Positions 1 to 16,252 of a stretch of 64,000 nucleotides of DNA are shown piece after piece; the first letter of the stretch is position 1; every line of letters begins with the position of its first letter. The DNA lies in assembly GCF_028435365.1 (NCBI RefSeq), contig NZ_JAGTJJ010000023.1, positions 1-64,000 on the forward strand, in the 5' to 3' direction. The DNA comes from Polyangium jinanense (GTDB lineage: Bacteria; Myxococcota; Polyangia; Polyangiales; Polyangiaceae). The translations under genes were made by a program, and so were the position numbers. Under the pieces are notes generated by a model, which ran no database searches, was not told the origin of the DNA, and worked only from the letters and a program-made list of their open reading frames with translations.

Positions 1-791
1 TCGTCTTCCTCAACAAGTGTGACGCGGTGGACGACCCGGAGATGCTCGACCTCGTCGAGATGGAGGTCCGCGAGCTCCTCAACAAGTACAACTTCAACGG
101 CGACAACGCGCCGGTCGTCCGTGGTGCGTCGCTGCCTGCGCTTCAGGGTGACCCGAAGTGGGAGGCGAAGATCGGCGAGCTGCTCGACGCGCTCGACAGC
201 TACATCCCGGAGCCGGAGCGCGCGATCGACAAGCCGTTCCTCATGGCGATCGAGGACGTGTTCTCGATCAAGGGCCGCGGCACGGTGGCGACGGGTCGTA
301 TCGAGCGTGGCGTGGTCAAGGTCGGCGAAGAGGTCGAGATCATCGGCTTCAAGGACACGCGCAAGACCGTGGTCACGGGCGTCGAGATGTTCCGGAAGCT
401 GCTCGATCAGGGCATCGCCGGCGACAACGTCGGTTGCCTCCTGCGCGGCGTCGAGAAGGACGACATCGAGCGTGGCCAGGTCCTCGCGAAGCCGGGCTCG
501 ATCACCCCGCACACGGAGTTCTTGGGCGAGGTGTACGTCCTGAAGAAGGAGGAGGGCGGCCGTCACACGCCGTTCTTCACGAACTACCGCCCGCAGTTCT
601 ACATCCGGACGACGGACGTGACGGGCACCGTCAAGCTCCCCGAGGGGGTCAAGATGGTGATGCCGGGCGACAACATCACGATGAACATCGAGCTCATCGC
701 GCCGGTCGCGCTCGAGGAGCAGATGCGGTTCGCGATCCGCGAGGGTGGCAAGACCGTCGGCGCGGGCATCGTGACCAAGATCCTCAAGTAA
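1..791 (+). CDS. tuf: Elongation factor Tu, 3' part (5' end outside window)
   Basis: This is the C-terminal two thirds (about 262 codons) of EF-Tu, the GTPase that delivers aminoacyl-tRNA to the ribosome. The reading frame begins at base 3 and opens at the G4 motif NKCD of the GTPase domain. Domains 2 and 3 follow, with typical segments such as [13 protein letters not shown] and ending GIVTKILK. Full-length EF-Tu is about 396 aa, so roughly 135 residues lie upstream of the window. Oddity: where EF-Tu normally has the G5 sequence SAL, this copy reads ASL (bases 126-134). Identity is secure from sequence and from the tuf-rpmG-trnW-secE-nusG order. Confidence 0.98.
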   Translation, partial: VFLNKCDAVDDPEMLDLVEMEVRELLNKYNFNGDNAPVVRGASLPALQGDPKWEAKIGELLDALDSYIPEPERAIDKPFLMAIEDVFSIKGRGTVATGRIERGVVKVGEEVEIIGFKDTRKTVVTGVEMFRKLLDQGIAGDNVGCLLRGVEKDDIERGQVLAKPGSITPHTEFLGEVYVLKKEEGGRHTPFFTNYRPQFYIRTTDVTGTVKLPEGVKMVMPGDNITMNIELIAPVALEEQMRFAIREGGKTVGAGIVTKILK

Positions 792-800
792 CGAGGCGTG

Positions 801-998
801 ATGTCGGTGCAGGGCGGCGGTTCCCGTGGCTCCGGTGGGGCCACGGGAGAACGAGGGACACGCATCCCGGTCTCGCTGGCCTGCACCGAGTGTACGGCGA
901 GGAACTACAAGACGACCAAGTCTCCCGGGGATTACGTAGAACTGAAGAAGTTCTGCAAGCAGTGCAAGAAGCACACGCTGCACCGGGAGACGAAGTAG
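801..998 (+). CDS. rpmG: 50S ribosomal protein L33 with N-terminal extension
   Basis: L33 is a small zinc-ribbon protein of the large ribosomal subunit. The four zinc-binding cysteines are visible as CTEC and CKQC around the conserved ARNYKTTK segment. The protein ends [11 protein letters not shown]. Starting at ATG 801, with GAGG at 793-796 as a close ribosome binding site, gives 65 aa; a GTG lies directly before it at 798. The L33 core only begins near residue 21, so there is an unusual Gly/Ser/Arg-rich leader of about 20 residues. No ATG, GTG or TTG lies between 810 and the core. It starts 9 bases after the tuf stop and is probably cotranscribed. Confidence 0.93.
   Translation: MSVQGGGSRGSGGATGERGTRIPVSLACTECTARNYKTTKSPGDYVELKKFCKQCKKHTLHRETK
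822..848 (+). other. 9-bp perfect hairpin inside the rpmG leader codons
   Basis: TCCCGTGGC (822-830) and GCCACGGGA (840-848) are perfectly complementary around a 9-base loop, just downstream of the tuf stop. No T-run follows, so it is not a classical intrinsic terminator. It may be a processing or attenuation hairpin that overlaps the non-conserved N-terminal codons of rpmG. Confidence 0.6.
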
Positions 999-1059
999 TC
1001 GGATCCGAAGTAGACGAACCGCTCGGCTCGTGGCATCTGTCCCGGGTCGAGTAGGTTGA

Positions 1060-1132
1060 AGGGGTATAGCTCAGCTGGTAGAGCAGCGGATTCCAAATCC
1101 GCAGGTCGGGAGTTCGAGCCTCTCTGCCCCTG
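1060..1132 (+). tRNA. trnW: tRNA-Trp (CCA)
   Basis: The cloverleaf can be drawn fully. The acceptor stem pairs 1060-1066 with 1125-1131 and includes one G-T pair. The D arm is GCTC/GAGC. The anticodon stem GCGGA/TCCGC encloses loop TTCCAAA, with anticodon CCA at 1093-1095. The T arm is GGGAG-TTCGAGC-CTCTC. The discriminator is G1132, and the bases after it (CCC) do not encode the 3' CCA. A tRNA-Trp before secE is the conserved position in many bacteria. Confidence 0.97.
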
Positions 1133-1187
1133 CCCTCAAGGGCCCCTCCTTTCGCTGTCCGTTCAGCACCAGGTGGGGCCGCACGAA

Positions 1188-1227
1188 ACGCCTCGCTCGA
1201 TCTCGCGAAAGCGAGCGGGCGAGGCGT
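1188..1227 (+). other. Branched hairpin between tRNA-Trp and secE
   Basis: ACGCCTCGC (1188-1196) pairs perfectly with GCGAGGCGT (1219-1227). Nested inside is CTCGC-GAAA-GCGAG (1202-1215), a 5-bp stem closed by a GNRA tetraloop. No T-run follows. This could be an RNase III processing site or leader structure that frees the tRNA from the secE-nusG mRNA. Confidence 0.6.
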
Positions 1228-1279
1228 AGATGTCGGTGACGCTGCTCGAAGCGGGATCCGGCACGTTTGGGAAACGGCG

Positions 1280-1939
1280 ATGGCGACACGACGAGAGAAA
1301 GACGAGGCACGGAAGGCCCAGAAAAAGGGCTCTGCGCCGGACTCCGCCCCGGATTCGGGTGCGGATGCTTCGCTTGCGGTGCGCAAGGGAATCGATCTCG
1401 ACGTGGCGCCCGACGCGGACGAAGTCGGCGAAGAGCACGACGAAGCTGCTGCAGAGGGCCCGGAAGGGCAGGCTCCTGGCGAAGAGGCCGGGGAAGACGG
1501 CGAGGTCGCGGCGGCGCGGCAGCTCGGGACCGACCGCTACGTGATGGCGGGGTTCTTCGGGGCGGCGATCCTCGGCGCGTACGTGCTTGGCAAGGCCATC
1601 CACGGGATCTGGAGCAACCTCTCGAACCGGGATTGGTTCAGCCGGGCGGTGCCTGCGCTCGCGGCGGTTGTGGATGAGGACAAGGCGACGTATGCGACCG
1701 TGATTGCGGGCGTCGTCGCGGTCATCGTCACGCTGCGGACCTATCGGCGTCCCGACGTGCGGGAGTGGACGGACGAGGTCGCTTCGGAGCTGATCAAGGT
1801 CAAGTGGCCGACCAAGAAGGACGTCACGAACTCAACCGTGGTGGTCATTGCGGCGAGCGCCGTGGCCACCCTTTATCTCGCGCTGCTCGACAGGTTGTGG
1901 TCGTTCGTGACGGGCATCGTCTACGGCACTGGAAGCTAG
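1280..1939 (+). CDS. secE: Preprotein translocase subunit SecE
   Basis: SecE clamps and stabilises the SecY channel in the inner membrane. The conserved region is at the C-terminus: an amphipathic segment with ELIKVKWPTKKDV followed by a transmembrane helix. At 219 aa it is longer than the 60-130 aa common for SecE. It has a charged, Asp/Glu/Ala-rich N-terminal tail of about 80 residues and two further hydrophobic segments (about residues 90-108 and 133-150), so it looks like a three-helix SecE. It lies between tRNA-Trp and nusG, the usual place. Confidence 0.95.
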   Translation: MATRREKDEARKAQKKGSAPDSAPDSGADASLAVRKGIDLDVAPDADEVGEEHDEAAAEGPEGQAPGEEAGEDGEVAAARQLGTDRYVMAGFFGAAILGAYVLGKAIHGIWSNLSNRDWFSRAVPALAAVVDEDKATYATVIAGVVAVIVTLRTYRRPDVREWTDEVASELIKVKWPTKKDVTNSTVVVIAASAVATLYLALLDRLWSFVTGIVYGTGS

Positions 1940-1961
1940 GGCCGTTCGGGAGCCACGCGCC

Positions 1962-2492
1962 ATGGCGAAGAAGTGGTACGTCATTCATACCTACTCGGGC
2001 TACGAGGCAAAGGTGCGCGATGCGCTCCAGCAGCGAGCGAAGCAGCACGGCCTCGAGGACAAGATTGGCGAGATCTTGATCCCGAGTGAAACGGTCACGG
2101 AGAACCGTCCGGGGGGCAAGCAGCGGGTTCGCCAGAAGCTCAGCTTGCCTGGCTACATCTTCGCCGAGATGGAGATGAGCGAGACGGTGTGGCACCTCGT
2201 GAAGGACACGCCGAAGGTGACGGGCTTCATCGGCAACCAGACGCCGCAAGAGGTCCCGGCCCCGCAGATCGAGAGTCTGCGTCGAGGCATCGTGGAGGGC
2301 GCGGTCAAGCCGAAGCCCAAGCTCACGTTCGAGGTCGGCGAGGAGGTTCGCGTGCTCGACGGCGCGTTCGCCAACTTCACCGGGACCGTGGACGACGTGA
2401 AGATGGACAAGCAGAAGCTGAAGGTCAAGGTGTCGATCTTCGGCCGTCCGACCAGCGTGGAGCTCGATTTTTCTGCGGTAGAGAAGCGCTGA
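1962..2492 (+). CDS. nusG: Transcription termination/antitermination protein NusG
   Basis: NusG binds RNA polymerase and links it to Rho or to the ribosome. The 176-aa protein opens MAKKWYVIHTYSGYE, the hallmark NGN-domain start. It has the PGYIFAEM segment, then a C-terminal KOW domain (about residues 124-176, including VGEEVRVLDGAFANFTG). The ribosome binding site before ATG 1962 is weak (CGGGAG). It follows secE after 22 bases. Confidence 0.97.
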   Translation: MAKKWYVIHTYSGYEAKVRDALQQRAKQHGLEDKIGEILIPSETVTENRPGGKQRVRQKLSLPGYIFAEMEMSETVWHLVKDTPKVTGFIGNQTPQEVPAPQIESLRRGIVEGAVKPKPKLTFEVGEEVRVLDGAFANFTGTVDDVKMDKQKLKVKVSIFGRPTSVELDFSAVEKR

Positions 2493-2547
2493 GCGACGCT
2501 CCGGGTCGGTACGAACAAGGTAGACGCAGCACAGAACGGGTAAAGCA

Positions 2548-2991
2548 ATGGCGAAGAAGGTCACCGGGTACGTCAAGCTTCAGCTTCCTGCGGGGAAGGC
2601 CAACCCCTCGCCGCCGGTCGGTCCTGCGCTCGGCCAGCACGGCGTGAACATCATGGCGTTCTGCAAGGACTTCAACTCGCGGACCGCCTCGCAGGGCGAC
2701 ATGATCATCCCGGTGGTGATCACGGTCTATTCGGACCGGTCGTTCACGTTCATCTTGAAGACGCCGCCCGCGTCGGTCCTTCTCAAGAAGGCCGCGGGGC
2801 TCGAGACGAAGAAGAAGCCTGGCTCGGGTTCGAAGGAGCCGAACAAGGTGAAGGTCGGCCAGGTGACGCGCAAGCAGCTCCAGGAGCTTGCGCAAATGAA
2901 GATGCAGGACATGAACACGACGAACCTCGATTCGGCGATGCGCAGCATGGCGGGTACGGCCCGCTCGATGGGCATCACGATCGTCGACTGA
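2548..2991 (+). CDS. rplK: 50S ribosomal protein L11
   Basis: L11 forms part of the GTPase-associated centre with 23S rRNA and L10/L12. The 147-aa protein has the family's normal length and the signature segments [31 protein letters not shown] (here [12 protein letters not shown]) near the N-terminus, and a C-terminal rRNA-binding half ending [10 protein letters not shown]. It is 55 bases after nusG and starts at ATG 2548. Confidence 0.97.
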   Translation: MAKKVTGYVKLQLPAGKANPSPPVGPALGQHGVNIMAFCKDFNSRTASQGDMIIPVVITVYSDRSFTFILKTPPASVLLKKAAGLETKKKPGSGSKEPNKVKVGQVTRKQLQELAQMKMQDMNTTNLDSAMRSMAGTARSMGITIVD

Positions 2992-3054
2992 GTTCGTCCT
3001 TCGCGCGCTCTGTCGCATCTCCGTTTGTCGGAGAAGCCGGCGACGGGCACGCGA

Positions 3055-3074
3055 CCGCGTGAAAGCGCGGTTTT
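3055..3074 (+). terminator. Terminator-like hairpin between rplK and rplA
   Basis: CCGCG (3055-3059) and CGCGG (3066-3070) form a stem around TGAAAG, followed directly by TTTT and an AT-rich stretch. It has the form of a weak intrinsic terminator or attenuator within the 170-base gap, and could lower expression of rplA-rplJ-rplL relative to rplK. Confidence 0.5.
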
Positions 3075-3106
3075 ATAAGAGCACCCCCCACGTTGGGAGG
3101 AGAGCA

Positions 3107-3131
3107 CCACGGTTAAAACGGCGCACCGTGG
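3107..3131 (+). promoter_or_regulatory. Hairpin in the rplA leader
   Basis: CCACGG (3107-3112) pairs with CCGTGG (3126-3131) about 30 bases before the rplA start. Flanking GGGAGGAG and GGGAGGCGTAA tracts lie nearby. Autogenous control by L1 usually uses an mRNA mimic of its rRNA site, and this leader could be such a site. I cannot match it to the known L1 motif by eye. Confidence 0.35.
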
Positions 3132-3161
3132 GAGGCGTAAGCCGATACAACAGGAGGGCAG

Positions 3162-3872
3162 ATGCCGAAAGTCGCCAAGAAACGCGCTGCGGCCCAGGCC
3201 ATGGTGGACCGCACGCGCAAGTACACGCTCCAAGAAGCGTGTGCGCTCGTAAAGCAGGCCGCATCGGCGAAGTTCGACGAGACCGTCGATATCGCTGTGC
3301 GGTTGGGCGTGAACCCGCGTCACGCGGACCAGATGGTTCGCGGCGCCGTGGTCATGCCGGCCGGAACGGGCCAGTCGGTCCGCGTCCTCGTCTTCGCCAA
3401 GGGCGAAAAGGCGAAGGAAGCGGAAGCGGCGGGCGCCGATTTCGTCGGTGAGGCCGACCTGGTGAACAAGATCCAGGAAGGCTTCATGGACTTCGACCGC
3501 GTGATCGCTACGCCCGACATGATGGGTTTGGTCGGTAAGCTCGGTCGTATCCTCGGTCCGCGAGGCCTCATGCCGAACCCGAAGGTCGGCACCGTCACCG
3601 TCGATGTGAAGACGGCGGTGTCCGAAGCGAAGGCCGGCAAGGTGGAGTACCGCGTCGAGAAGGCGGGCATCGTGCACGCTCGGATCGGCAAGGCCTCCTT
3701 CAAGGAGGACGCGCTCGCCAAGAACGCGGAGGCCTTGATTCAGGCTCTCATTCGCGCGAAGCCGTCGACGGCGAAGGGGGTGTACCTCCGGAGCATCACG
3801 TTGTCTTCGACGATGGGGCCGGGCGTCCGGATTGACCCGGTGCACCTCAGCGACAAGGGTGAGGAGGGCTGA
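3162..3872 (+). CDS. rplA: 50S ribosomal protein L1
   Basis: L1 builds the mobile L1 stalk of the ribosome and often represses its own operon. The 236-aa protein is of normal length. It contains the two-domain L1 fold with the hallmark segments [23 protein letters not shown] and [13 protein letters not shown] in order. ATG 3162 is preceded by the strong site CAGGAGGG. rplJ begins two bases after its stop, indicating translational coupling. Confidence 0.97.
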   Translation: MPKVAKKRAAAQAMVDRTRKYTLQEACALVKQAASAKFDETVDIAVRLGVNPRHADQMVRGAVVMPAGTGQSVRVLVFAKGEKAKEAEAAGADFVGEADLVNKIQEGFMDFDRVIATPDMMGLVGKLGRILGPRGLMPNPKVGTVTVDVKTAVSEAKAGKVEYRVEKAGIVHARIGKASFKEDALAKNAEALIQALIRAKPSTAKGVYLRSITLSSTMGPGVRIDPVHLSDKGEEG

Positions 3873-3874
3873 TC

Positions 3875-4411
3875 ATGGAGCGCACGGAGAAAGAGGCTCT
3901 GGTCGGCGAGGTCAAGCAGCGATTCGATCGCATGACCTCGGCGGTCTTCCTCGACTTCACGGGGCTCAACGTCGCAGTGGTCACGAAGCTGCGCGACGAG
4001 TTCCGGAAGGCGGGCGTCGAGTATCGAGTCGTGAAAAACACGCTCGTTCGTCACGCGATCAAGCATCACGCGTGGTCGAAGAAGCTCGACGACACGCTGG
4101 TCGGGATGACCGGGATCGCCTGGAGTTACGAGGATCCCAGCGCCGCCGCGAAGGTCGTAAAGGCCTTCCGCAAGGACAAAGAGCACGAGAAGCTGAAGAT
4201 CAAGGCGGGCCTCATCGAGGGCCAGATTCTCGACGCCGAAGGCGTGGAGAATCAGCTCGCGTCGATGCCCGGCAAGGACGAGCTCAGGGCGACGCTGCTT
4301 GCCACGTTGCAGGCGCCTCTCCAGCAGTTCTTGCAGCAGCTCAACGCGCCTCTTCAGAACTTCGCGTACCTGTTGAAGGCCAAGGAGGACGCGGCGGGCG
4401 GGGCGGGCTGA
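3875..4411 (+). CDS. rplJ: 50S ribosomal protein L10
   Basis: L10 anchors L7/L12 dimers to the ribosome. The 178-aa protein has the N-terminal rRNA-binding domain (EKEALVGEVKQRFDRMTSAVF, FRKAGVEYRVVKNTLVRHA) and a C-terminal helix rich in Leu/Gln that carries L12. GAGGAGGG precedes ATG 3875, and the start overlaps the end region of rplA, so the two are very likely translated together. Confidence 0.97.
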   Translation: MERTEKEALVGEVKQRFDRMTSAVFLDFTGLNVAVVTKLRDEFRKAGVEYRVVKNTLVRHAIKHHAWSKKLDDTLVGMTGIAWSYEDPSAAAKVVKAFRKDKEHEKLKIKAGLIEGQILDAEGVENQLASMPGKDELRATLLATLQAPLQQFLQQLNAPLQNFAYLLKAKEDAAGGAG

Positions 4412-4449
4412 GCCCACGTTCCGGGTCCGATCGTGGTCGGGGCGAAGGG

Positions 4450-4517
4450 GGACCGGAGGTGGTCCGGAGCTCCAAACGCTCGACCAGTGAGAAAGGGCAT
4501 TGCGCCCTTCGGGTTTT
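4450..4517 (+). promoter_or_regulatory. Two hairpins between rplJ and rplL
   Basis: GGACC (4450-4454) pairs with GGTCC (4461-4465). Downstream, AAGGGC (4493-4498) pairs with GCCCTT (4504-4509) and is followed by CGGG and TTTT (4514-4517), giving a weak terminator-like form. The 173-base gap is long for these two genes, whose products are needed at about 1:4, so a stability or attenuation element fits. Confidence 0.4.
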
Positions 4518-4584
4518 GATCTACAGACGCGCCCCGGGGTACTCATCCCACCGCGGCGCGCAGACGGTTTGAAGGAGTCTCGTC

Positions 4585-4977
4585 ATGGCTGAGATCACGC
4601 GGGAGCAGGTCGTCGATTACCTTTCCAACCTGCCGGTCATCCAGATCGCCGAGCTCATCAAGGAGCTCGAGAACAAGTGGGGCGTGAAGGCTGCTCCGGC
4701 GGCGGTGGCGGTTGCTGCTGCTCCTGGTGGCGGTGGTGGTGAGGCTGCGCCCAAGGCCGAGGAGAAGACCGAGTTCGACGTCGTGCTGGCGAACGCCGGC
4801 GCGAACAAGATCGCGGTCATCAAGGCGGTCCGCGAGATCACGGGCCTTGGCCTCAAGGAGGCGAAGGACCTGGTCGAGGGCGCGCCCAAGAACGTGAAGG
4901 AAGCGGTCTCCAAGGCCGACGCCGAGGAGATGAAGAAGAAGCTCACCGAGGCAGGTGCGACGGTCGAGCTCAAGTAA
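4585..4977 (+). CDS. rplL: 50S ribosomal protein L7/L12
   Basis: L7/L12 is the multicopy stalk protein that recruits translational GTPases. The 130-aa product shows an N-terminal dimerisation helix, an Ala/Gly hinge ([20 protein letters not shown]) and the conserved C-terminal domain with [19 protein letters not shown] and [19 protein letters not shown] lies before ATG 4585. Confidence 0.97.
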   Translation: MAEITREQVVDYLSNLPVIQIAELIKELENKWGVKAAPAAVAVAAAPGGGGGEAAPKAEEKTEFDVVLANAGANKIAVIKAVREITGLGLKEAKDLVEGAPKNVKEAVSKADAEEMKKKLTEAGATVELK

Positions 4978-5018
4978 GGATCCGAGCTTCCCGTTCAGGG
5001 ACAGCGCGATCCGCCATG

Positions 5019-5061
5019 CGACGGCGGCAGGGGCGAACGTCCCTGCCGCGCGTCGAGTTTT
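5019..5061 (+). terminator. Attenuator-like terminator between rplL and rpoB
   Basis: CGACG plus GCGGCAGGG (5019-5032) pairs with CCCTGCCGC and CGTCG (5041-5055), giving a 14-bp stem with a single bulged G, an 8-base loop, and AG-TTTT after it. In E. coli the same gap holds a partial terminator that makes ribosomal protein synthesis exceed RNA polymerase synthesis. The position and form here match that role. The remaining 190 bases to rpoB show no gene. Confidence 0.8.
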
Positions 5062-5249
5062 GTCTTTGGGGGGTTTGCTGCTGCGTCTGTCGCGTGATTC
5101 GAGCGCGTCTTCCAGGTCGCGGTAGCGCAGCCGAGTTTGTCCGTCGCCGGGACCTTTGATGGCTGTTTCGTAGCTTCGAGGCTGATGCTCGGTTCGTGGA
5201 GCGCGCGGGGAACGAGCCCTGCGCACCCGTAGGAGCCGGAGGAATATCG

Positions 5250-9377
<4,128 letters not shown>

Positions 9378-9383
9378 TGCCGA

Positions 9384-13715
<4,332 letters not shown>

Positions 13716-13766
13716 GCTGCAGGGTAGGGGGGTCGTCGTCGCCGACGGCCTCCTGACCCCAAAGCC

Positions 13767-13806
13767 GCACGCCCGCCCTGTCTTCAGGCGCGGGCGTGCG
13801 CTTTTT
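13767..13806 (+). terminator. Strong intrinsic terminator after rpoC
   Basis: GCACGCCCGC (13767-13776) pairs perfectly with GCGGGCGTGC (13790-13799). The loop can itself fold as CCTG-TCTT-CAGG, giving a 14-bp arm with one bulge, and TTTTT follows at 13802-13806. Confidence 0.92.
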
Positions 13807-13913
13807 GTTCGGCCAGGCACGCGCCGTCCCCTGTCGATCCGCCGGAGGACTGCTGCTTCGGCGGGTCTTGGGATACCCCGTCGTTGCGGACATGTACTAT
13901 CTCTGCACTCGCG

Positions 13914-16091
13914 ATGTCCGTGCTCGGCACCAACCAGCGTGTCGCTGATCGCCTGCTCTCCGACGGCCGGATCGCGGCCGAGGAGCATCGGCGCGCCGTG
14001 GATCACGCGAGCCGTCAGCGCGGCCGGATCGAGGATTCGCTCATCGAGCTCGACATCCTGCCCGAGGGAGATCTCCTCAAGTACGTCGCGACGCTGCACA
14101 ACACGCGGTTCGTCTCGACCGAAAAGCTCGCGAAGGCCGCGATCGAGCCGCGCGTGCTCGGACGCGTCTTGCCGAAGACCGCGAAGATGCACGGCGTCTT
14201 TCCGGTGCTGCTCGACGAGGCGAAGTCGGTGCTCTCCGTCGTCACCGCGGATCCCGACAACGACGCTGCGATCCACGAGGTGAAGCTCGCGGCGGGCGTG
14301 CGCGAAGTGCGCGCGCTCGTGGCTCGGCCGGCCGCGGTGCGCGCTGCGATCGCGCGGCATTACTTCAAGGAGGTTTCCGCCTTCGAGGCGCTCCTCCGTC
14401 CGGTCGCGACGAACGCCCAGACCGGCGACTTCATCGACATCGAGCTCGGCCCCGCGCCGGCGCGCCCTGCGACGGGGCCCATTCCTTCGCCGGCTGCGTC
14501 GCCGCGCAACCCGGGCGTGCAGGCGCCGCCGCCGCCGCGCGCGCCGATGCCCACGTCTCCCTCCGCGACCGGACAAACCAGCCCCACCGGCGCGCGTGAG
14601 CAGACGCAGCCCTCGGTGCACACGGGCAGCACACAGCCTTCCCTGAACGGCGGCCACGCGCCGATCACGGCGACCGCGCAGACGTCGCCGAGTGGAGGGC
14701 AACCGCCGACCACGCAGGTGCGTGCGTTGACGGGGACCGCGCCTTCGCCCACGCCGCCGCCGCCTCCGGTCCCGATCCTCACGCCGATCGAGACGCACGA
14801 GTACATCGAGACGCTCAACGTCCTCGTGAGCTTGCTCGAAGCGAACCGCCAGGATCTGCGTGGTCACTCGGCTGTCGTCGCGCGCCTCTGCCGCCGCACG
14901 TGCGAGCGCATCGGCCTCGCGCCTGCGCACGTCGCCGCGTTTGTCGTGGCTGCGTACCTGCACGATCTCGGCAAGATGGGCGCGTATCACCTCACCGCGC
15001 TGAACGTCGCCGAGTACGAGGGACATCGCGTCGCGGGCCTCAAGGCCGTCGCGCTCCCGGCGCAGCTCATGGGGTCCGTGGGCCTGCCGGCGGAGACCGT
15101 GGCCGCGCTCCAGGCCATGTACGAGCGGTACGATGGCCGCGGCTTGCCGCATGGCCTCGCGGGCAAGGAGATCCCGCTCGGCGCGCGTATCCTCGCCGTC
15201 GCGGACACCTACGCCGACCTCACGCAGAACCCGCGCAACCCCTTCCGCAAGATCCTCCGCCCGGCCGAGGCGTGCGACGTGCTCGCCGGGTATCGCGGCA
15301 CCGTCTTCGATCCGAACATCGTCGACCTCTTCCGTCACGAGGTCACGGGCGACGACATGCGCGCGCGGCTTTTGTCGGAGCGGTACACGGTGCTCGTCAT
15401 CGATCCGGATCCCGAGGAGACCACGGTGCTCGAGCTTCGCCTCATCGAGCAGGGCTTCGAAGTGCGCGTCGCGCGGACCGTGGCGCAGGCGTGGCGCGAG
15501 CTCGAAGGCGGCGAGATCGCGGCCGTCGTCAGCGAGATCGACCTCGAGGAGCCGGAGATGGGCCTCGCGCTCCGTGCCGACGCGCAGAAGGAGTCGTGGG
15601 GACGCGGGATCACGTGGGTGATCCTCACGCGCAAGAACGACCGCCACAGCGCGCAGAAGGCCTTTGATCTCGGCGTCGACGACTTCGTCTCGAAGCCGAC
15701 GTCCGCGGACATCTTCGCGGCAAAACTCCGTCAGCTCGTGGAGCGCCGTGTCGCGCGCGGCGGTGGGCGCGGCGTGACCGGATCGCTCGCGGAGATGAGC
15801 ATCCCGGACATGGTCCAGGTTCTCTGGCATGGCCGCAAGACGTGCGCGCTCCGGATCCAGACGGGCAAGGGCACGGGCGAGATCCACTTCGCCGAGGGGC
15901 AGGTCGTGGACGCGCGCTGGGAGCAGGTCGTCGGCGAAGAGGCCTTCTACCGGATGCTCGCGCTGAACGAGGGCGAGTTCCGGCTCGAACCGGGCGTCGA
16001 GCCTTCGGGGCGCACGATCGCCGTATCGCCCGAGGCGCTCTTGCTCGAAGGCATGCGCCGCCTCGACGAGGGCATGCTGCACGCTCCGTAA
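13914..16091 (+). CDS. MshEN / HD-GYP / receiver / DUF4388 signalling protein
   Basis: This 725-aa protein is a composite signalling protein, not assigned to a named gene. Domains in order: an MshEN-like domain (residues 5-160), as found on type IV pilus and secretion ATPases and able to bind c-di-GMP; a Pro/Thr/Ser linker (170-295); an HD-GYP-like domain (300-480) with HDLGKMG and ERYDGRGLPHGL; a receiver-like domain (490-615); and a DUF4388/PATAN domain (620-710, GSLAEMSIPDMVQVLWHGRK). The GYP motif reads GLP. HD-GYP proteins usually hydrolyse c-di-GMP. I prefer ATG 13914 over the upstream TTG 13884, which adds an uncharacteristic leader. Confidence 0.8.
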   Translation: MSVLGTNQRVADRLLSDGRIAAEEHRRAVDHASRQRGRIEDSLIELDILPEGDLLKYVATLHNTRFVSTEKLAKAAIEPRVLGRVLPKTAKMHGVFPVLLDEAKSVLSVVTADPDNDAAIHEVKLAAGVREVRALVARPAAVRAAIARHYFKEVSAFEALLRPVATNAQTGDFIDIELGPAPARPATGPIPSPAASPRNPGVQAPPPPRAPMPTSPSATGQTSPTGAREQTQPSVHTGSTQPSLNGGHAPITATAQTSPSGGQPPTTQVRALTGTAPSPTPPPPPVPILTPIETHEYIETLNVLVSLLEANRQDLRGHSAVVARLCRRTCERIGLAPAHVAAFVVAAYLHDLGKMGAYHLTALNVAEYEGHRVAGLKAVALPAQLMGSVGLPAETVAALQAMYERYDGRGLPHGLAGKEIPLGARILAVADTYADLTQNPRNPFRKILRPAEACDVLAGYRGTVFDPNIVDLFRHEVTGDDMRARLLSERYTVLVIDPDPEETTVLELRLIEQGFEVRVARTVAQAWRELEGGEIAAVVSEIDLEEPEMGLALRADAQKESWGRGITWVILTRKNDRHSAQKAFDLGVDDFVSKPTSADIFAAKLRQLVERRVARGGGRGVTGSLAEMSIPDMVQVLWHGRKTCALRIQTGKGTGEIHFAEGQVVDARWEQVVGEEAFYRMLALNEGEFRLEPGVEPSGRTIAVSPEALLLEGMRRLDEGMLHAP

Positions 16092-16156
16092 GGGGCGTTT
16101 CCCCTCCGCTTTCTTTTGCGAATCTCCAGCCGTTGTCGGTCCGTGGAGCGTCGAGA

Positions 16157-16180
16157 CGCGTAGAGTGAAAAGGCTACGCG
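16157..16180 (+). other. Hairpin upstream of the DUF2330 gene
   Basis: CGCGTAG (16157-16163) pairs with CTACGCG (16174-16180) around AGTGAAAAGG. A further GCGTAG follows at 16195-16200. It could be a leader structure or an operator; no T-run follows. Confidence 0.35.
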
Positions 16181-16252
16181 CCTTCATGGGGGGTCGCGTA
16201 GCGGAAGCGTCCCTCGCTCGGCCTTGCCGGGCCCTTGCCTTGGAGGATCGTG

